A stretch of DNA of 49,182 bases from positions 1 through 49,182 of the forward strand of contig VGRU01000003.1 of the NCBI GenBank assembly GCA_016875255.1, read 5' to 3'. The notes below the pieces were generated by a model. That model was not told the DNA's origin. It did not search any database and saw nothing but the letters and a program-made list of their open reading frames with translations. Made by a program: the position numbers and the translations under genes. Below are positions 41,314 through 49,144 of the stretch, one piece after another (the first letter of the stretch is position 1; each line of letters starts with the position of its first letter). The DNA is from Deltaproteobacteria bacterium (GTDB lineage: Bacteria > Desulfobacterota > BSN033 > UBA1163).

Positions 41314-41491
41314 AAACGGTCTTTCCTCCTATGTAAAAATGAATAAACCTGCGGATGACATTCCGCAATACATTATACTTTCATTCTTGATTGTTAACAA
41401 CAAAAAATTGGGGTTATAAGTAGCCCATCACTTATCCGGGGGATATTAGGTAGGTGAGGCTTTAGCCTCCTTTTTTTGGGGGAAAACCCTT

Positions 41492-42241
41492 TCAATCGAA
41501 CCGGGTGATCTTGGCGCCGATAAAGTCCATCTTTAAAATATAGTCTTTCAATAAAACCTTCTTCACCTCTCCGCCCTTTCCTTTTGTACCACTAGCATGG
41601 ATGAGATAGACTTCCCGCGCTACCTTGACGATTCCGATGTGTCCGATAATCTCCTCCACTTTCCTGTCTTCAGGCTTTTTAACGAAAAATAGGATGTCCC
41701 CGCTTTTTAATTTCCTTAGATCCTTGAGGAGATGTTCGGATGGGAGAATCTCTACTAAATCCCTTCCCCTCGACCCCTTGATTCTCACCGTCCTTCCAAC
41801 TTCTGATGTGATCTCCCTCCCCCACCTTCCACTGAAAATCATATCCTCACCATATTCAAAACGGTCATGGTAATTGGCCACCCTACCCTCTTTGAGAATG
41901 CCTTTCGTATGGAAGCGTCTGTCCAGGGAAATTTCAATGGCCCCCTCCGGAGTATTGCTTAAGGCAAGCTCCACAGCCCTGAAGGTCAGATACATGCAAT
42001 CCACTCTCTCATCCGCCACAATCACTGCCCTCGTCACATATTCGCCCATCGGATCTTTATCATAGGGAGTTCCGACAAACCTCTCCGCCCAGAAAGCAAT
42101 TCTTTCACCAACCGGCTTATTCATCAACGAAGACGAAATTTTTTGGATCTCCTCATTCGTCAGGGCAAAACAGAATTGGGAGAAAAGAAGGATGACGAAA
42201 GGAATGAGGGAAACCTGGCTGAGAAATGTCCTCGTTTTCAT
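41492..42241 (-). CDS. DUF1460-family exported NlpC/P60-like protein
   Basis: 249 residues. MKTRTFLSQVSLIPFVILLFSQFCFA is a signal peptide. The catalytic-type Cys lies in ADERVDCMYLTFRAVELAL, with the usual VGTPYDKDPMGEY upstream, the His in EEIIGHIGIVKV and VYLIHASGTKGKGGEVKKVLLKDYI downstream. These proteins are papain-like amidases acting on cell-wall peptides; the substrate is unproven. Downstream, at 41456-41477, a GAGGC/GCCTC hairpin followed by a T-run points along the plus strand, the wrong way for this gene. Confidence 0.82.
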   Translation of the reverse strand: MKTRTFLSQVSLIPFVILLFSQFCFALTNEEIQKISSSLMNKPVGERIAFWAERFVGTPYDKDPMGEYVTRAVIVADERVDCMYLTFRAVELALSNTPEGAIEISLDRRFHTKGILKEGRVANYHDRFEYGEDMIFSGRWGREITSEVGRTVRIKGSRGRDLVEILPSEHLLKDLRKLKSGDILFFVKKPEDRKVEEIIGHIGIVKVAREVYLIHASGTKGKGGEVKKVLLKDYILKMDFIGAKITRFD

Positions 42242-42368
42242 TTAATCTCAGTTTAATGCCTTATCTCCAAACTTGCAAGAGATCTTGAGGGCCGCATCTT
42301 ATAGAGGACACTTTATTTTGTAAATAAGAAGGGGGGTTGGCTCGGGTCGGACCAAGGAAGACTTACCC

Positions 42369-42632
42369 TTGCTTCAGGAAGAGGGTTTTGACACAAAATT
42401 AGCCGGTACTCGGTTGTTAGGCCGCGACATGGCAAAAATATCGGATCCAAGAACAATCCAGATTGTTAAAGGAATCTTAGATGCTGAAACTGAAGAGATG
42501 AGTCAATATAAATTGCTTACAGATATGATTAGGGAAACCGGTATGGCTGAAACAAGGTTTGATAAAATACTCCTTCAATTAGAAAAGCTAAAGCAGGGAC
42601 TCATTGAGGTAGGAGAGAGAAATTTTGAGTGA
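42369..42632 (+). pseudogene. C-terminal fragment of an unrecognised protein
   Basis: The frame is open upstream of the TTG at 42369 (GSGRTKEDLPLLQEEGFDTKLAGTRLLGRDMAKISDPRTIQIVKG), so the apparent start is arbitrary; translated words such as GRTKEDLP and LAGTRLLGRDMA look like the middle of a larger conserved protein. An in-frame stop lies further upstream and no ribosome binding site is seen. Read as a 5'-truncated remnant. The C-terminal helices LLTDMIRETGMAETRFDKILLQLEKLKQGLIEV are intact. It opens the broken-gene region 42.3-44.5 kb. Confidence 0.45.
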
Positions 42633-42646
42633 CCGATATAAATTTT

Positions 42647-42719
42647 TTGGTGCCGGAGGTCGGAATCTCTTCGATGATAGGAAATTAGAAAGTTGTTTTA
42701 GAACCTTCGTCCCCTCTTT
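42647..42719 (+). repeat. 73-bp direct repeat, copy 1
   Basis: Identical to 44187-44259 at 70 of 73 positions, starting TTGGTGCCGGAGGTCGGAAT. One frame encodes GAGGRN(L/F)FDDRKLESCFRT(F/Y)VPS in both copies with three substitutions, so it is probably a duplicated coding fragment. The second copy is 1540 bp away. Confidence 0.85.
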
Positions 42720-42762
42720 CTACTCTCGTCTACTGGCTCCCACTGATCCGCAGAACTTATTT

Positions 42763-43038
42763 TTAGGCAATACTGATTTGCAAGCGTTTCCCTAAGGCTC
42801 CAGCAACACGTTCTAAGGTGGACAACTTGATATCCTCTGCATGGTTTTCAATTCTTGAAATGGCAGTCTTCCTGGTCTTAAGACGACGAGCTAATTCCTC
42901 CTGGGTGATACCCGCCTCTTCACGAACCTGACGGAGCACGACCCCAATTTTGAACGGCTCGTAACCTTCCTCAAAGCCTTTGGCAAATACCTTGTCTCTC
43001 TTTTTCCTCTCTTTGATATATTTTTTTAGGTCACTCAT
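42763..43038 (-). CDS. XRE-family helix-turn-helix antitoxin (HigA-like)
   Basis: 91 residues. Basic N-terminal helix, then the HTH domain VGVVLRQVREEAGITQEELARRLKTRKTAISRIENHAEDIKLSTLERVAGALGKRL (about 32-86), typical of HigA-type antitoxins. Its start overlaps by ATGA the end of a broken HigB/RelE-type toxin gene upstream. It appears intact and so may be an orphan regulator. Confidence 0.85.
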   Translation of the reverse strand: MSDLKKYIKERKKRDKVFAKGFEEGYEPFKIGVVLRQVREEAGITQEELARRLKTRKTAISRIENHAEDIKLSTLERVAGALGKRLQISIA

Positions 43039-43278
43039 GGATACCTCCTTTTAAGAAAATCTCTTCGATATGCTTCTGCCCTTTCTATTTCACCTATGGG
43101 AGTCTTTTGACTTTTTTTAATAAATCCATGGGTCAGTACAACCGAGTTATCAATAAAGAAACAAAAGATGCGATAGGTAAACGATCTTCTGTGCAACTTT
43201 GCCAGGCAAAGAATCGATAAACTCCTTTACAGGACACCTTTTATCAATTGTTCTATAGAAGAGAACGGTTCTATTCAT
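43035..43278 (-). pseudogene. Frameshifted, internally deleted HigB/RelE-type toxin (Gp49-like)
   Basis: The ATG at 43278 gives MNRTVLFYRTIDKRCPVKEFIDSLPGKVAQKIVYLS; the typical C-terminal half TYRIFCFFIDNSVVLTHGFIKKSQKTPIGEIERAEAYRRDFLKRRYP is in another frame and ends in TGA at the antitoxin ATG. Length is one base over 81 codons, so a frameshift is certain, and the central ~25 residues of normal family members are missing. The toxin is inactive; the antitoxin survives. Confidence 0.8.
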
Positions 43279-43564
43279 AGAATCATGTTAACCTTGATGT
43301 TAACTCAAGTCAAGGGGAATTTAACCTGGTTTAAAGAACGAACTCAGAAATTCAGTCAGGGGAGAAGAAAGAAGTTGACTTTAAAATGAAATCAGAGGTG
43401 ACTGCCTTGCTTCCAGTGACTCAATAACCCTATGACTTATCTTGCTTTGAGCTTTACGCTGTGCGCTTAGCGCTATGCGCTCTGCGTGCATTTGAGACTG
43501 CCAACTTTTTTAGAGAAGACGCCATATTCAAATATCCAAAGCCTGACCCCACAGCTCCACAGCT
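43279..43564. other. Gene-free spacer with GCGCT-rich low-complexity stretch
   Basis: No open frame with coding character. Around 43455-43500 the words GCTTTACGCTGTGCGCTTAG and CGCTATGCGCTCTGCG form a short imperfect tandem, likely a degenerate REP-type sequence. The end of the spacer precedes the truncated Fic gene and has a stop codon in the Fic frame 21 bases before its ATG. Confidence 0.5.
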
Positions 43565-44137
43565 ATGATGGCGGCGTTAGTAGACTGGCTCAACCATGAG
43601 AGAGAAACCCATCCTGTCCTGGTAAGTGGCATTGCCCAGTTTCAATTCGTGCATATCCATCCTTTTTTGGACGGCAACGGACGTACCTCACGACTGCTCT
43701 CAACATTGTATCTCTATCGGGCCGGATACGATTTTAAGCGCCTGTTCACAATCAGTGAGTATTACGACCGGGATCGAGGCTCTTTCTATCGGGCGATTCA
43801 GAGTGTTCGCAAAAGCAACATGGACATGACCAGCTGGCTCGAGTACTTTGTCGATGGCTTGACCGCACAACTGGCCGAGGTCAAACAACGTGGGGAACTG
43901 GCTATTCAGCGTGATGTTTTGGTCAACCGGCATGGCCTTTCAGGCCGACAAACAAAGGCCATCGAACACATCCTGGGGCACGGCAGTCTGACAATCCAGG
44001 ACTTTGAGCGCCTTTGCCCAAGCGTTAACCGCCGGACGCTTCAGAGAGATTTGAAGAAGTTGGTCGAAAAAGAATTGCTTTTTACCGAAGGGGAGACGCA
44101 CAATCTGCTTTACCGCCTGAGGAGAAAGAGGCGTTGA
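43565..44137 (+). pseudogene. 5'-truncated Fic-domain protein
   Basis: 190 residues beginning inside the usual Fic fold. The catalytic core [18 protein letters not shown] (HxFx(D/E)GNGRxxR) is intact at about residues 28-45, followed by the helical tail and a C-terminal winged-helix-like part ([35 protein letters not shown]). Fic proteins transfer AMP or other groups from nucleotides to target hydroxyls. The N-terminal DUF4172/Fic_N half (about 170 residues in relatives) is missing, as a stop lies directly upstream; no ribosome binding site is seen. Confidence 0.75.
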
Positions 44138-44186
44138 CTTTTGTGACAGGTTTGCGACAACTTTTGCGACACTTTTCAAATAATAA

Positions 44187-44259
44187 TTGGTGCCGGAGGT
44201 CGGAATTTCTTCGATGATAGGAAATTAGAAAGTTGTTTCAGAACCTACGTCCCCTCTTT
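44187..44259 (+). repeat. 73-bp direct repeat, copy 2
   Basis: Partner of 42647-42719 (70/73 identical). It lies just after the Fic fragment and extends into a short frame that ends at 44275. The sequence after this copy differs from that after copy 1, so the duplication is limited to the repeat. Confidence 0.85.
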
Positions 44260-44445
44260 GAGTGCACGACGGTAATTGAACAGAAGCTCTTCGTGATGTT
44301 CCTGGAGCACCGGATGAGGACCTTCCAGGGAACCTTCCACGCTAACCCGGACTATGCCCTCTGGTACGGATGGAGCAAGATGCAGCAATCGTTGACAGAG
44401 ATCAGAGAAAAGGCCGCAGAATTGAGAGAAAAACATAAAAAGTAA
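44233..44445 (+). CDS. Short hypothetical protein or fragment
   Basis: 70 codons; the conserved-looking part starts near VIEQKLFVMFLEHRMRTFQGTFHANPDYALWYGWSKMQQSLTEIREKAAELREKHKK, a helical tail. No good start or ribosome binding site is found and its first residues come from the duplicated 73-bp repeat, so this may be the 3' end of a larger, lost gene. Confidence 0.35.
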   Translation: MFQNLRPLFECTTVIEQKLFVMFLEHRMRTFQGTFHANPDYALWYGWSKMQQSLTEIREKAAELREKHKK

Positions 44446-44496
44446 TCGTCATCTCTCTCCTAATTTATAGAATCTCTCTTATCTCGAAGGAGCAAT

Positions 44497-44567
44497 CCCC
44501 CTCATCCGCTTTCCCTTCCCGGTGTCTGCCTAAAGGTAGGCAGGAAGAGAGGAAGCGGGTGAGGGGA
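44497..44567. repeat. 71-bp imperfect palindrome between converging genes
   Basis: CCCCCTCATCCGCTTTCCC on the left pairs with GGAAGCGGGTGAGGGG on the right; the loop holds a second stem CTGCCT/AGGCAG. No T-run. Placed between the remnant at 44445 and the convergent GATase operon, where it could act as a two-way transcription barrier. Confidence 0.6.
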
Positions 44568-44587
44568 ACAGGCTTGTCAGCGTCCTT

Positions 44588-45283
44588 TCAGAGGACGAGG
44601 AGTTTTCTCCTGGGGACCATTTTCCAGTGCAGGTCTTTGGAAACCGGCTGGGATGAAATCATCGCAGACTCTTCGTTCCGGGCATGATAAAGGGTATAAT
44701 ACCATGGAGCTCTCGTATACTCCCGAAATCCGTAGAGCCGGTCTCCATCGGAGAAAAGGCAGGTCAGGGAAGAATAACGATGGTTTGTTCTGATGTCCCG
44801 GATCGCTTTCTGAAAAGCGTTTGCCAATCCCAGAGAAATAAAATTCATCACATAACGAAGATAGACTTCCGTATCGAGTGTTTGGCCAGGGGGTGGGTTG
44901 AGAATGATCTTCTTCCGTAGGGCTTTGAAATCTCGAATCGTTCCGTTGTGGGCAAAAAGAACATTGCCCGCCATGAAAGGATGGGCGTGAACAAGTGTGG
45001 AAGTTTCCTTCCAGGAAGATTTCCGAAAATGGATCAGAAGGATGTTAGAAGTTTTCACTGTTTCGCAGATCTTAAAGAAGGCTCCTTTCTCCTTCACAAT
45101 AGAATGGCCGCTCTTGTGAACAACGGCTTTTCCGTTCTTATAGAAACCGATGCCCCAACCATCCAGATGGCCGGGTGAATCGCCCGGCAAGGTATTCCCG
45201 GACTCGGCCAGTTCGAAAAAGTCCATCAGGATCCCTTCATGTTTTCGAAAAACGAAATTGGTTAAACCGAGCATCCTGCACAT
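44588..45283 (-). CDS. Class II glutamine amidotransferase (YafJ-like)
   Basis: 231 residues, AAAGGACTGCAG before ATG. The nucleophile is Cys2 (MCRMLGL). The GATase_4 fold is visible: SPGHLDGWGIGFYKNGKAVVHKSG, LLIHFRKSSWKE, HPFMAGNVLFAHNGTIRDF, GQTLDTEVYLRYVMN. Such proteins hydrolyse glutamine or gamma-glutamyl bonds. It is the last gene of the ldcA-spmA-spmB series, 16 bases after spmB. Confidence 0.85.
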   Translation of the reverse strand: MCRMLGLTNFVFRKHEGILMDFFELAESGNTLPGDSPGHLDGWGIGFYKNGKAVVHKSGHSIVKEKGAFFKICETVKTSNILLIHFRKSSWKETSTLVHAHPFMAGNVLFAHNGTIRDFKALRKKIILNPPPGQTLDTEVYLRYVMNFISLGLANAFQKAIRDIRTNHRYSSLTCLFSDGDRLYGFREYTRAPWYYTLYHARNEESAMISSQPVSKDLHWKMVPRRKLLVL

Positions 45284-45299
45284 CTGCAGTCCTTTCGCC

Positions 45300-45830
45300 T
45301 TAATAAAAAAATAATTTTACGATGCCGATGGCAAGTAGGATCCCCACCAGGTCGGCGGTCACGCAGACCGGGATGAGGTATCTTGTCCGCTTGATCCCCA
45401 CCGCACCGAGATAAACCGCTAATACATAAAAGGTCGTTTCCGCACTTCCCATGATGACCGCAGAAATCCTGGTGGCAAGGGAATCAGGCCCGCTTGTCTC
45501 GACGATATTCGTAAAGACGCCCAACGAAGCGCTTCCCGACAGGGGTTTGATGAGAGCTATCGAGACGACCTCGAGAGGGATGTTGAACGTTTCCAGAATT
45601 CCCCGGAGTAATGTCTGAGTGAATTCAAAGGCTCCGGAAGCTTGAAACGCTTTGACCGCTACGAAAATCGCCAGGAGGTATGGAAAGATCCGTACGACCA
45701 CGCCTACCCCGTCTTTCGCGCCGGAGACGAAACAATCATAGACCCTCACTCTCTTGAAGCATCCATATAGAATCGTGAGCAGGATGAAGAGAGGGATCAT
45801 GAGCTGCGAAATCAAACTGACCGTTCTCAT
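45300..45830 (-). CDS. spmB: SpmB-like membrane protein (nucleoside-recognition domain)
   Basis: 176 residues with five or so membrane helices: LISQLMIPLFILLTILYG, GVGVVVRIFPYLLAIFVAVKAF, ALIKPLSGSASLGVF, FYVLAVYLGAVGIKRTRY, LVGILLAIGIVKLFFY. The pattern (gate-domain like) is that of SpmB. It overlaps spmA by four bases. SpmA/SpmB are needed for spore maturation in Bacillus, but occur widely in non-sporulating bacteria with unknown function. Confidence 0.85.
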   Translation of the reverse strand: MRTVSLISQLMIPLFILLTILYGCFKRVRVYDCFVSGAKDGVGVVVRIFPYLLAIFVAVKAFQASGAFEFTQTLLRGILETFNIPLEVVSIALIKPLSGSASLGVFTNIVETSGPDSLATRISAVIMGSAETTFYVLAVYLGAVGIKRTRYLIPVCVTADLVGILLAIGIVKLFFY

Positions 45831-46402
45831 CGAAGGAACCTCCTGAACGCAAACAGGATTCCGAGAGCAAAACAGGCTGAAAGGAACGTGGCCAGGAGGG
45901 TGGGCAGGACAATGGAGGACGGATCCTGTGATCCGTAATCGGCAAGGATTCCAATCACAGTAAACGGGATCAGTTGAATGCTTGCCGTATTGATCACGAT
46001 AAAAATCATCATCTCAAAGGTGATGGTTTCACCTTCCGGGTTCAGGGTTTTGAGATCCTGCATGGCTTTTATTCCAAGCGGGGTGGCGGCATTTCCGAGG
46101 CCGAAGAGGTTGGCCAGGAAGTTCAGCGTGATGGAGGTGATCGCAGGATGTTCCGGAGGGATTTTTTTAAAGAGCCGCCTCACGAAGTATTGAAAAAAAC
46201 CGGACAGGCGGTGGATCAACCCCGAATCTTCAATGATCCTGGTGATCCCCAGCCAGAGGCAGACAATGCCCAGCAGAAAGAGAGCCACCTCGACCGCCGC
46301 TTTCGCCCCCTCAAACATGGACTTCGTAAATTCGCCCATCCTGCCGTTCAGGAAGGAGAAGAGAATGCTGATGACGATCAATAAAACCCAAATGGTATTC
46401 AT
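45827..46402 (-). CDS. spmA: SpmA-like membrane protein (nucleoside-recognition domain)
   Basis: 191 residues, several membrane helices: VLLIVISILFSFLNG, AVEVALFLLGIVCLWLGI, ITLNFLANLFGLGNAATPLGIKAMQDLKTLN, MMIFIVINTASIQLIPFTVIGIL, ATFLSACFALGILFAF. GNAATPLGIKAM is a strong SpmA segment. Four-base overlaps with both ldcA (upstream) and spmB (downstream) show a coupled operon. Confidence 0.87.
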   Translation of the reverse strand: MNTIWVLLIVISILFSFLNGRMGEFTKSMFEGAKAAVEVALFLLGIVCLWLGITRIIEDSGLIHRLSGFFQYFVRRLFKKIPPEHPAITSITLNFLANLFGLGNAATPLGIKAMQDLKTLNPEGETITFEMMIFIVINTASIQLIPFTVIGILADYGSQDPSSIVLPTLLATFLSACFALGILFAFRRFLR

Positions 46403-47238
46403 AGCAGGGTAAGCGTCTTTTGAATGGTGTTCAATTCCACCCGGGCTCCAACCGGCAGGGTGATCTTATTCTTCACATGTCCGATGTAGGAACAATGGAC
46501 CAGCGGGAAATCGATCTTCATCTGGCTCGCCAGGATTCGGTAAACATCCTGATACCTGATCCTCCTGAAATTCCCGAGGATGAGTCCCTTCACTTTTTGA
46601 AATTTTCCGGCAAAGACCCACTGAGTGAGGTAGCGGTCGACTTCATAAAGTTTTTCATTCACCTCTTCCAGAAACAAAATGGCCCCATCCGTATTCATTT
46701 CCCATGGGGTCCCCAGGAGGGCCGTGAGGGTAATCAGGTTGCCCCCTTTCAGATGGCCGCTGGTTTTTCCGGATCGGTAAACATTCACCGGCGCGCCTTC
46801 GAACAGGTTTCTGTCGGGGAATCCATTCACCGCATTTAAGAACGATCGGATCGAAAACCTGGAAGGCGGGGAAAAATTGATGACCATGGGGGAGTGAAGG
46901 GTAATCAGACCGGTCCGCTCTGAGATGACATTGAGCAGGGCGCTGAGATCGCTGAAACCCGCCAACATTTTGGGATGTCTGCGGATGAGGTTAAAATCCA
47001 GGAAAGGCAGGAGCTTCATGGAGCCGTATCCCCCCCGATGGGCCAGCAGGATGTCCGCTTTTTTATTCAAAAAGGCTTCATGGAGTTGTGCCGCTTTCCT
47101 GCGGGTGGAAGGCAGTCTGGTGATCACCCTCTTATTGAGGACGCGGAACCCAAGCTTCTCCAGGTTTTTGAGGCCGTCGGTAAAGTCTTTCCTCTTTTTT
47201 ATCAGGTAACTCGGCACAATGGGGTATATGGTTTTCAA
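46399..47238 (-). CDS. ldcA: LD-carboxypeptidase, S66 family (LdcA-like)
   Basis: 279 residues. Catalytic triad positions of S66 peptidases are visible: Ser in LAGFSDLSALLN (about residue 95), Glu in ILFLEEVNEKLYEVDRYLTQW and His in CSYIGHVKNKITLPVGARV. Family members remove the terminal D-Ala from tetrapeptides in cytoplasmic murein recycling; microcin-resistance MccF relatives share the fold. TTG start at 47238 with GGGAG five bases before. First gene of the operon with spmA-spmB-GATase. Confidence 0.88.
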   Translation of the reverse strand: MKTIYPIVPSYLIKKRKDFTDGLKNLEKLGFRVLNKRVITRLPSTRRKAAQLHEAFLNKKADILLAHRGGYGSMKLLPFLDFNLIRRHPKMLAGFSDLSALLNVISERTGLITLHSPMVINFSPPSRFSIRSFLNAVNGFPDRNLFEGAPVNVYRSGKTSGHLKGGNLITLTALLGTPWEMNTDGAILFLEEVNEKLYEVDRYLTQWVFAGKFQKVKGLILGNFRRIRYQDVYRILASQMKIDFPLVHCSYIGHVKNKITLPVGARVELNTIQKTLTLL

Positions 47239-47452
47239 GCAAACTCCCTAACTGTTTCTCTTCGCGTTCGACTCCTCGTAATGGACTCAATTATTCATTA
47301 AATGTATTACGATTGCCAGTAACAGTCAATGATAATAAAAAAATGGGAAGCAGGACATGCATCTCCTGGAGCCGACATAACCGGCCTGCCCCACGGCCCG
47401 GGAAGGGATGAGGATCAAAATCGAAAAGAAAAGTAAGGAAACGGTTAATAAC

Positions 47453-47633
47453 ACCTAAATTGAGCGATTCTTTAAGAAAGAAACAGCGACAACGGGGTTT
47501 TGGCTGGGATTTTAAATCACCTGTCAGGTGATTTTCCTCTTTGGGTTGAAGATTTTGTATCCCGAACTGGGCGGCCACAGAGGACCGCCCCTACAGAAGC
47601 AAAATGTTCACAGAAAAATCGCTCAATTTGGGT
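47453..47633. repeat. Palindromic element, AATCGCTCAATTT(G/A)GGT family, copy 1
   Basis: ACCTAAATTGAGCGATT (47453-47469) and AATCGCTCAATTTGGGT (47617-47633) are inverted repeats about 147 bp apart. Inside lie hairpins TCACCTGTCAGGTGA and GGGCGG/CCGCCC. A second element with the same ends is at 48064-48292. It occupies most of the spacer between ldcA and the cytochrome remnant. Confidence 0.8.
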
Positions 47634-47703
47634 AAGAGTATTTTCATCACACCTAACCTCCCTTCGCTAAGTTTGTCCCATTACTCCACGTCTTGCTTGG
47701 AAC

Positions 47704-47737
47704 AAAAAGGGGGTAAACCGATGGCTCGGCTCCCCCC
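47704..47737 (-). terminator. Rho-independent terminator (minus strand)
   Basis: On the minus strand GGGGGAG-CCGA-GCCA-TCGG-TTTA-CCCCC is followed by TTTTT. It lies about 110 bases downstream of the cytochrome c remnant and presumably ended that operon. Nothing is coded in the rest of 47634-47843. Confidence 0.75.
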
Positions 47738-47843
47738 TTAGGATGATGATGCAGGGTTAAGAATATATTTCCCTGAATCGAAGGAATAGAGGAAAGGAAG
47801 GGTTCCCCTTATCTCATGCGAGGGATACCCCTCCCCTTGTTTG

Positions 47844-48060
47844 TCACTTCCCTAATTTATGCACGCCTTTGGTATACTGTGCAGCCCAGGAGACATTACG
47901 ATCCGCATGGCAGCTCAAACATGCAAATCCTAAAGTGATATACCCTTTTGAGAATTTTTTGTCATCGGTCAGCTGTTTTGCATTTGGGTCGGTGTTGATT
48001 TTAAAGAGGTGCGTGGCAGGTCGCGCATTCGATGGTCTGTTCGTGATGTTTTTTGTGACT
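47844..48060 (-). pseudogene. C-terminal remnant of a multihaem c-type cytochrome
   Basis: Minus-strand translation gives SHKKHHEQTIECATCHAPL, then after a one-base frameshift FKINTDPNAKQLTDDKKFSKGYITLGFACLSCHADRNVSWAAQYTKGVHKLGK and a stop. Two haem-binding motifs, CATCH and CLSCH, are present, with extra His residues that fit bis-His haems. The 5' side is cut by the palindromic element at 48064-48292, so at least two lesions (insertion, frameshift) have inactivated the gene. It was probably a periplasmic NapC/NrfH-like or nitrate/tetrathionate-type cytochrome C-terminus; exact family not clear. Confidence 0.7.
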
Positions 48061-48063
48061 TTA

Positions 48064-48292
48064 ACCCAAATTGAGCGGTTTTTTCATCCTTCACAAGGGG
48101 GGCGGGGAGGCCGAAAAGCCTTTTAGAGCGATTACCTTTGGTTGGTTGAAGCAACCATGGGGCCTGTTCCATCATCACCTGTTTGGTGAACTCTTAAGGT
48201 CTATTGCCCAAATGTTCAACGTATCGCATTCTAAAAGGGTTTGAGGCATCCCTGCCGCCCTTGTGAAATAGGGTGAATCGCTCAATTTAGGT
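48064..48292. repeat. Palindromic element, AATCGCTCAATTT(G/A)GGT family, copy 2
   Basis: ACCCAAATTGAGCGGTT (48064-48080) and AATCGCTCAATTTAGGT (48276-48292) are inverted repeats. The inside (TCACCTGTTTGGTGA hairpin) resembles copy 1 in plan but has diverged. It abuts the cytochrome remnant and has no coding capacity. Confidence 0.8.
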
Positions 48293-48374
48293 TTAATATT
48301 GATGAATCGTGAATGACTCGTTTTTTCACATAATGTCAAAATTTTAAAAAAGAACATATTTTAAATTTGGATCA

Positions 48375-48779
48375 TTGAGTTTTATATCTTATCTGGTTAT
48401 TTATTGGCCTGCATGCGCAAAGTCTACGATGCGTGATATAAACAGGTGTATCAGAACCAATGTCTTATCAATTATCAACCAATCAATTCAATTAATCAAT
48501 ATAAAGTGCGCCGATCAAGGATTCCTCCCTTATCTCAAACCCTTGTGCGAACAATACGATTTCTCCCCCAGAATGTTGGAGACCGTGCGGGCCAAAATGA
48601 GGCGCATGGGCTTAATTGATCGGGTGTCACGGTTTTCAAAGACTCAAGGGTATAAGGACGGCTGGCTCCTTTCCTCCCGTTTTTCTCGTTCTTTGACCAA
48701 GTTGGTTGAACTTTTCCATTCCCTCAAGGATCGGAAAGACACTCTCCAAGAACAAAAGGATAAGGACCTGATCAGATAG
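48375..48779 (+). CDS. Winged-helix-like hypothetical protein, possibly 5'-altered
   Basis: 134 codons. The conserved-looking part is GFLPYLKPLCEQYDFSPRMLETVRAKMRRMGLIDRVSRFSKTQGYKDGWLLSSRFSRSLTKLVELFHSLKDRK, a predicted winged helix with a beta-hairpin wing. The first ~45 residues (MSFISYLVIYWPACAKS...) look like unselected sequence next to the palindromic element, so the true gene may have lost its 5' end. No ribosome binding site is evident. Its 3' end overlaps the desaturase fragment by eight bases on the opposite strand. Confidence 0.45.
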   Translation: MSFISYLVIYWPACAKSTMRDINRCIRTNVLSIINQSIQLINIKCADQGFLPYLKPLCEQYDFSPRMLETVRAKMRRMGLIDRVSRFSKTQGYKDGWLLSSRFSRSLTKLVELFHSLKDRKDTLQEQKDKDLIR

Positions 48780-48891
48780 GATATAGGGAACGGAGGGGAG
48801 AAAGGATCTCCCAGGCCGCCATGGCAATCAGGATGACAAGGAAGGAGGAGCGTCGAATAACGCCCTCATGGGCTACAATAGAATCAGCCAT
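48772..48891 (-). pseudogene. N-terminal fragment of a sterol desaturase/fatty acid hydroxylase family protein
   Basis: 39 residues: MADSIVAHEGVIRRSSFLVILIAMAAWEILSPLRSLYPI, then stop. The EGVIR...F..ILIAMAAWEILSP word order (amphipathic lead followed by the first membrane helix) is that of FA_hydroxylase-family proteins of ~280 residues, cut after the first helix. GGAAGG precedes the ATG. The His-rich catalytic part is missing. An upstream 31-residue frame (48979-48884) overlaps its start and is of doubtful reality. Confidence 0.5.
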
Positions 48892-49144
48892 TCTTCCTTC
48901 CGGATTTCTTTTCTCGGAGCCGGTTTGGGAACCACTTGGAGAGCATCTTTTTCCCTTCCAGAGTAACCGCCGTTTCCATATCCTCGCGCGACGCCTCAAT
49001 TGCCAATATTCTCATAAAAAGGGGAAATCCATTTCATTAAAATGAGAGCTGGACGGGCCTCGGGGACGTAGTTAAGTTATTTAAGAAAAGAAGATTCAGA
49101 GAAAGTTTTTGGGGTCGGGTATGCTATATTGTAATTTATAAAGT

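Noticed and set aside
41456..41477. GAGGC/GCCTC hairpin with seven T, a good terminator shape
   Set aside because: It points along the plus strand, but genes on both sides are on the minus strand. No plus-strand transcript is known to need it, so it was not listed as a terminator.
42625..42795. Frame MSDRYKFFGAGGRN... starting at TTG 42625
   Set aside because: It runs into the 3' end of the oppositely oriented antitoxin gene and its first half is the duplicated 73-bp repeat, so it is treated as a remnant, not a gene.
47240..47290. GTTCGACTCC motif resembling a tRNA T-loop
   Set aside because: No matching stems, acceptor arm or anticodon arm can be drawn around it on either strand.
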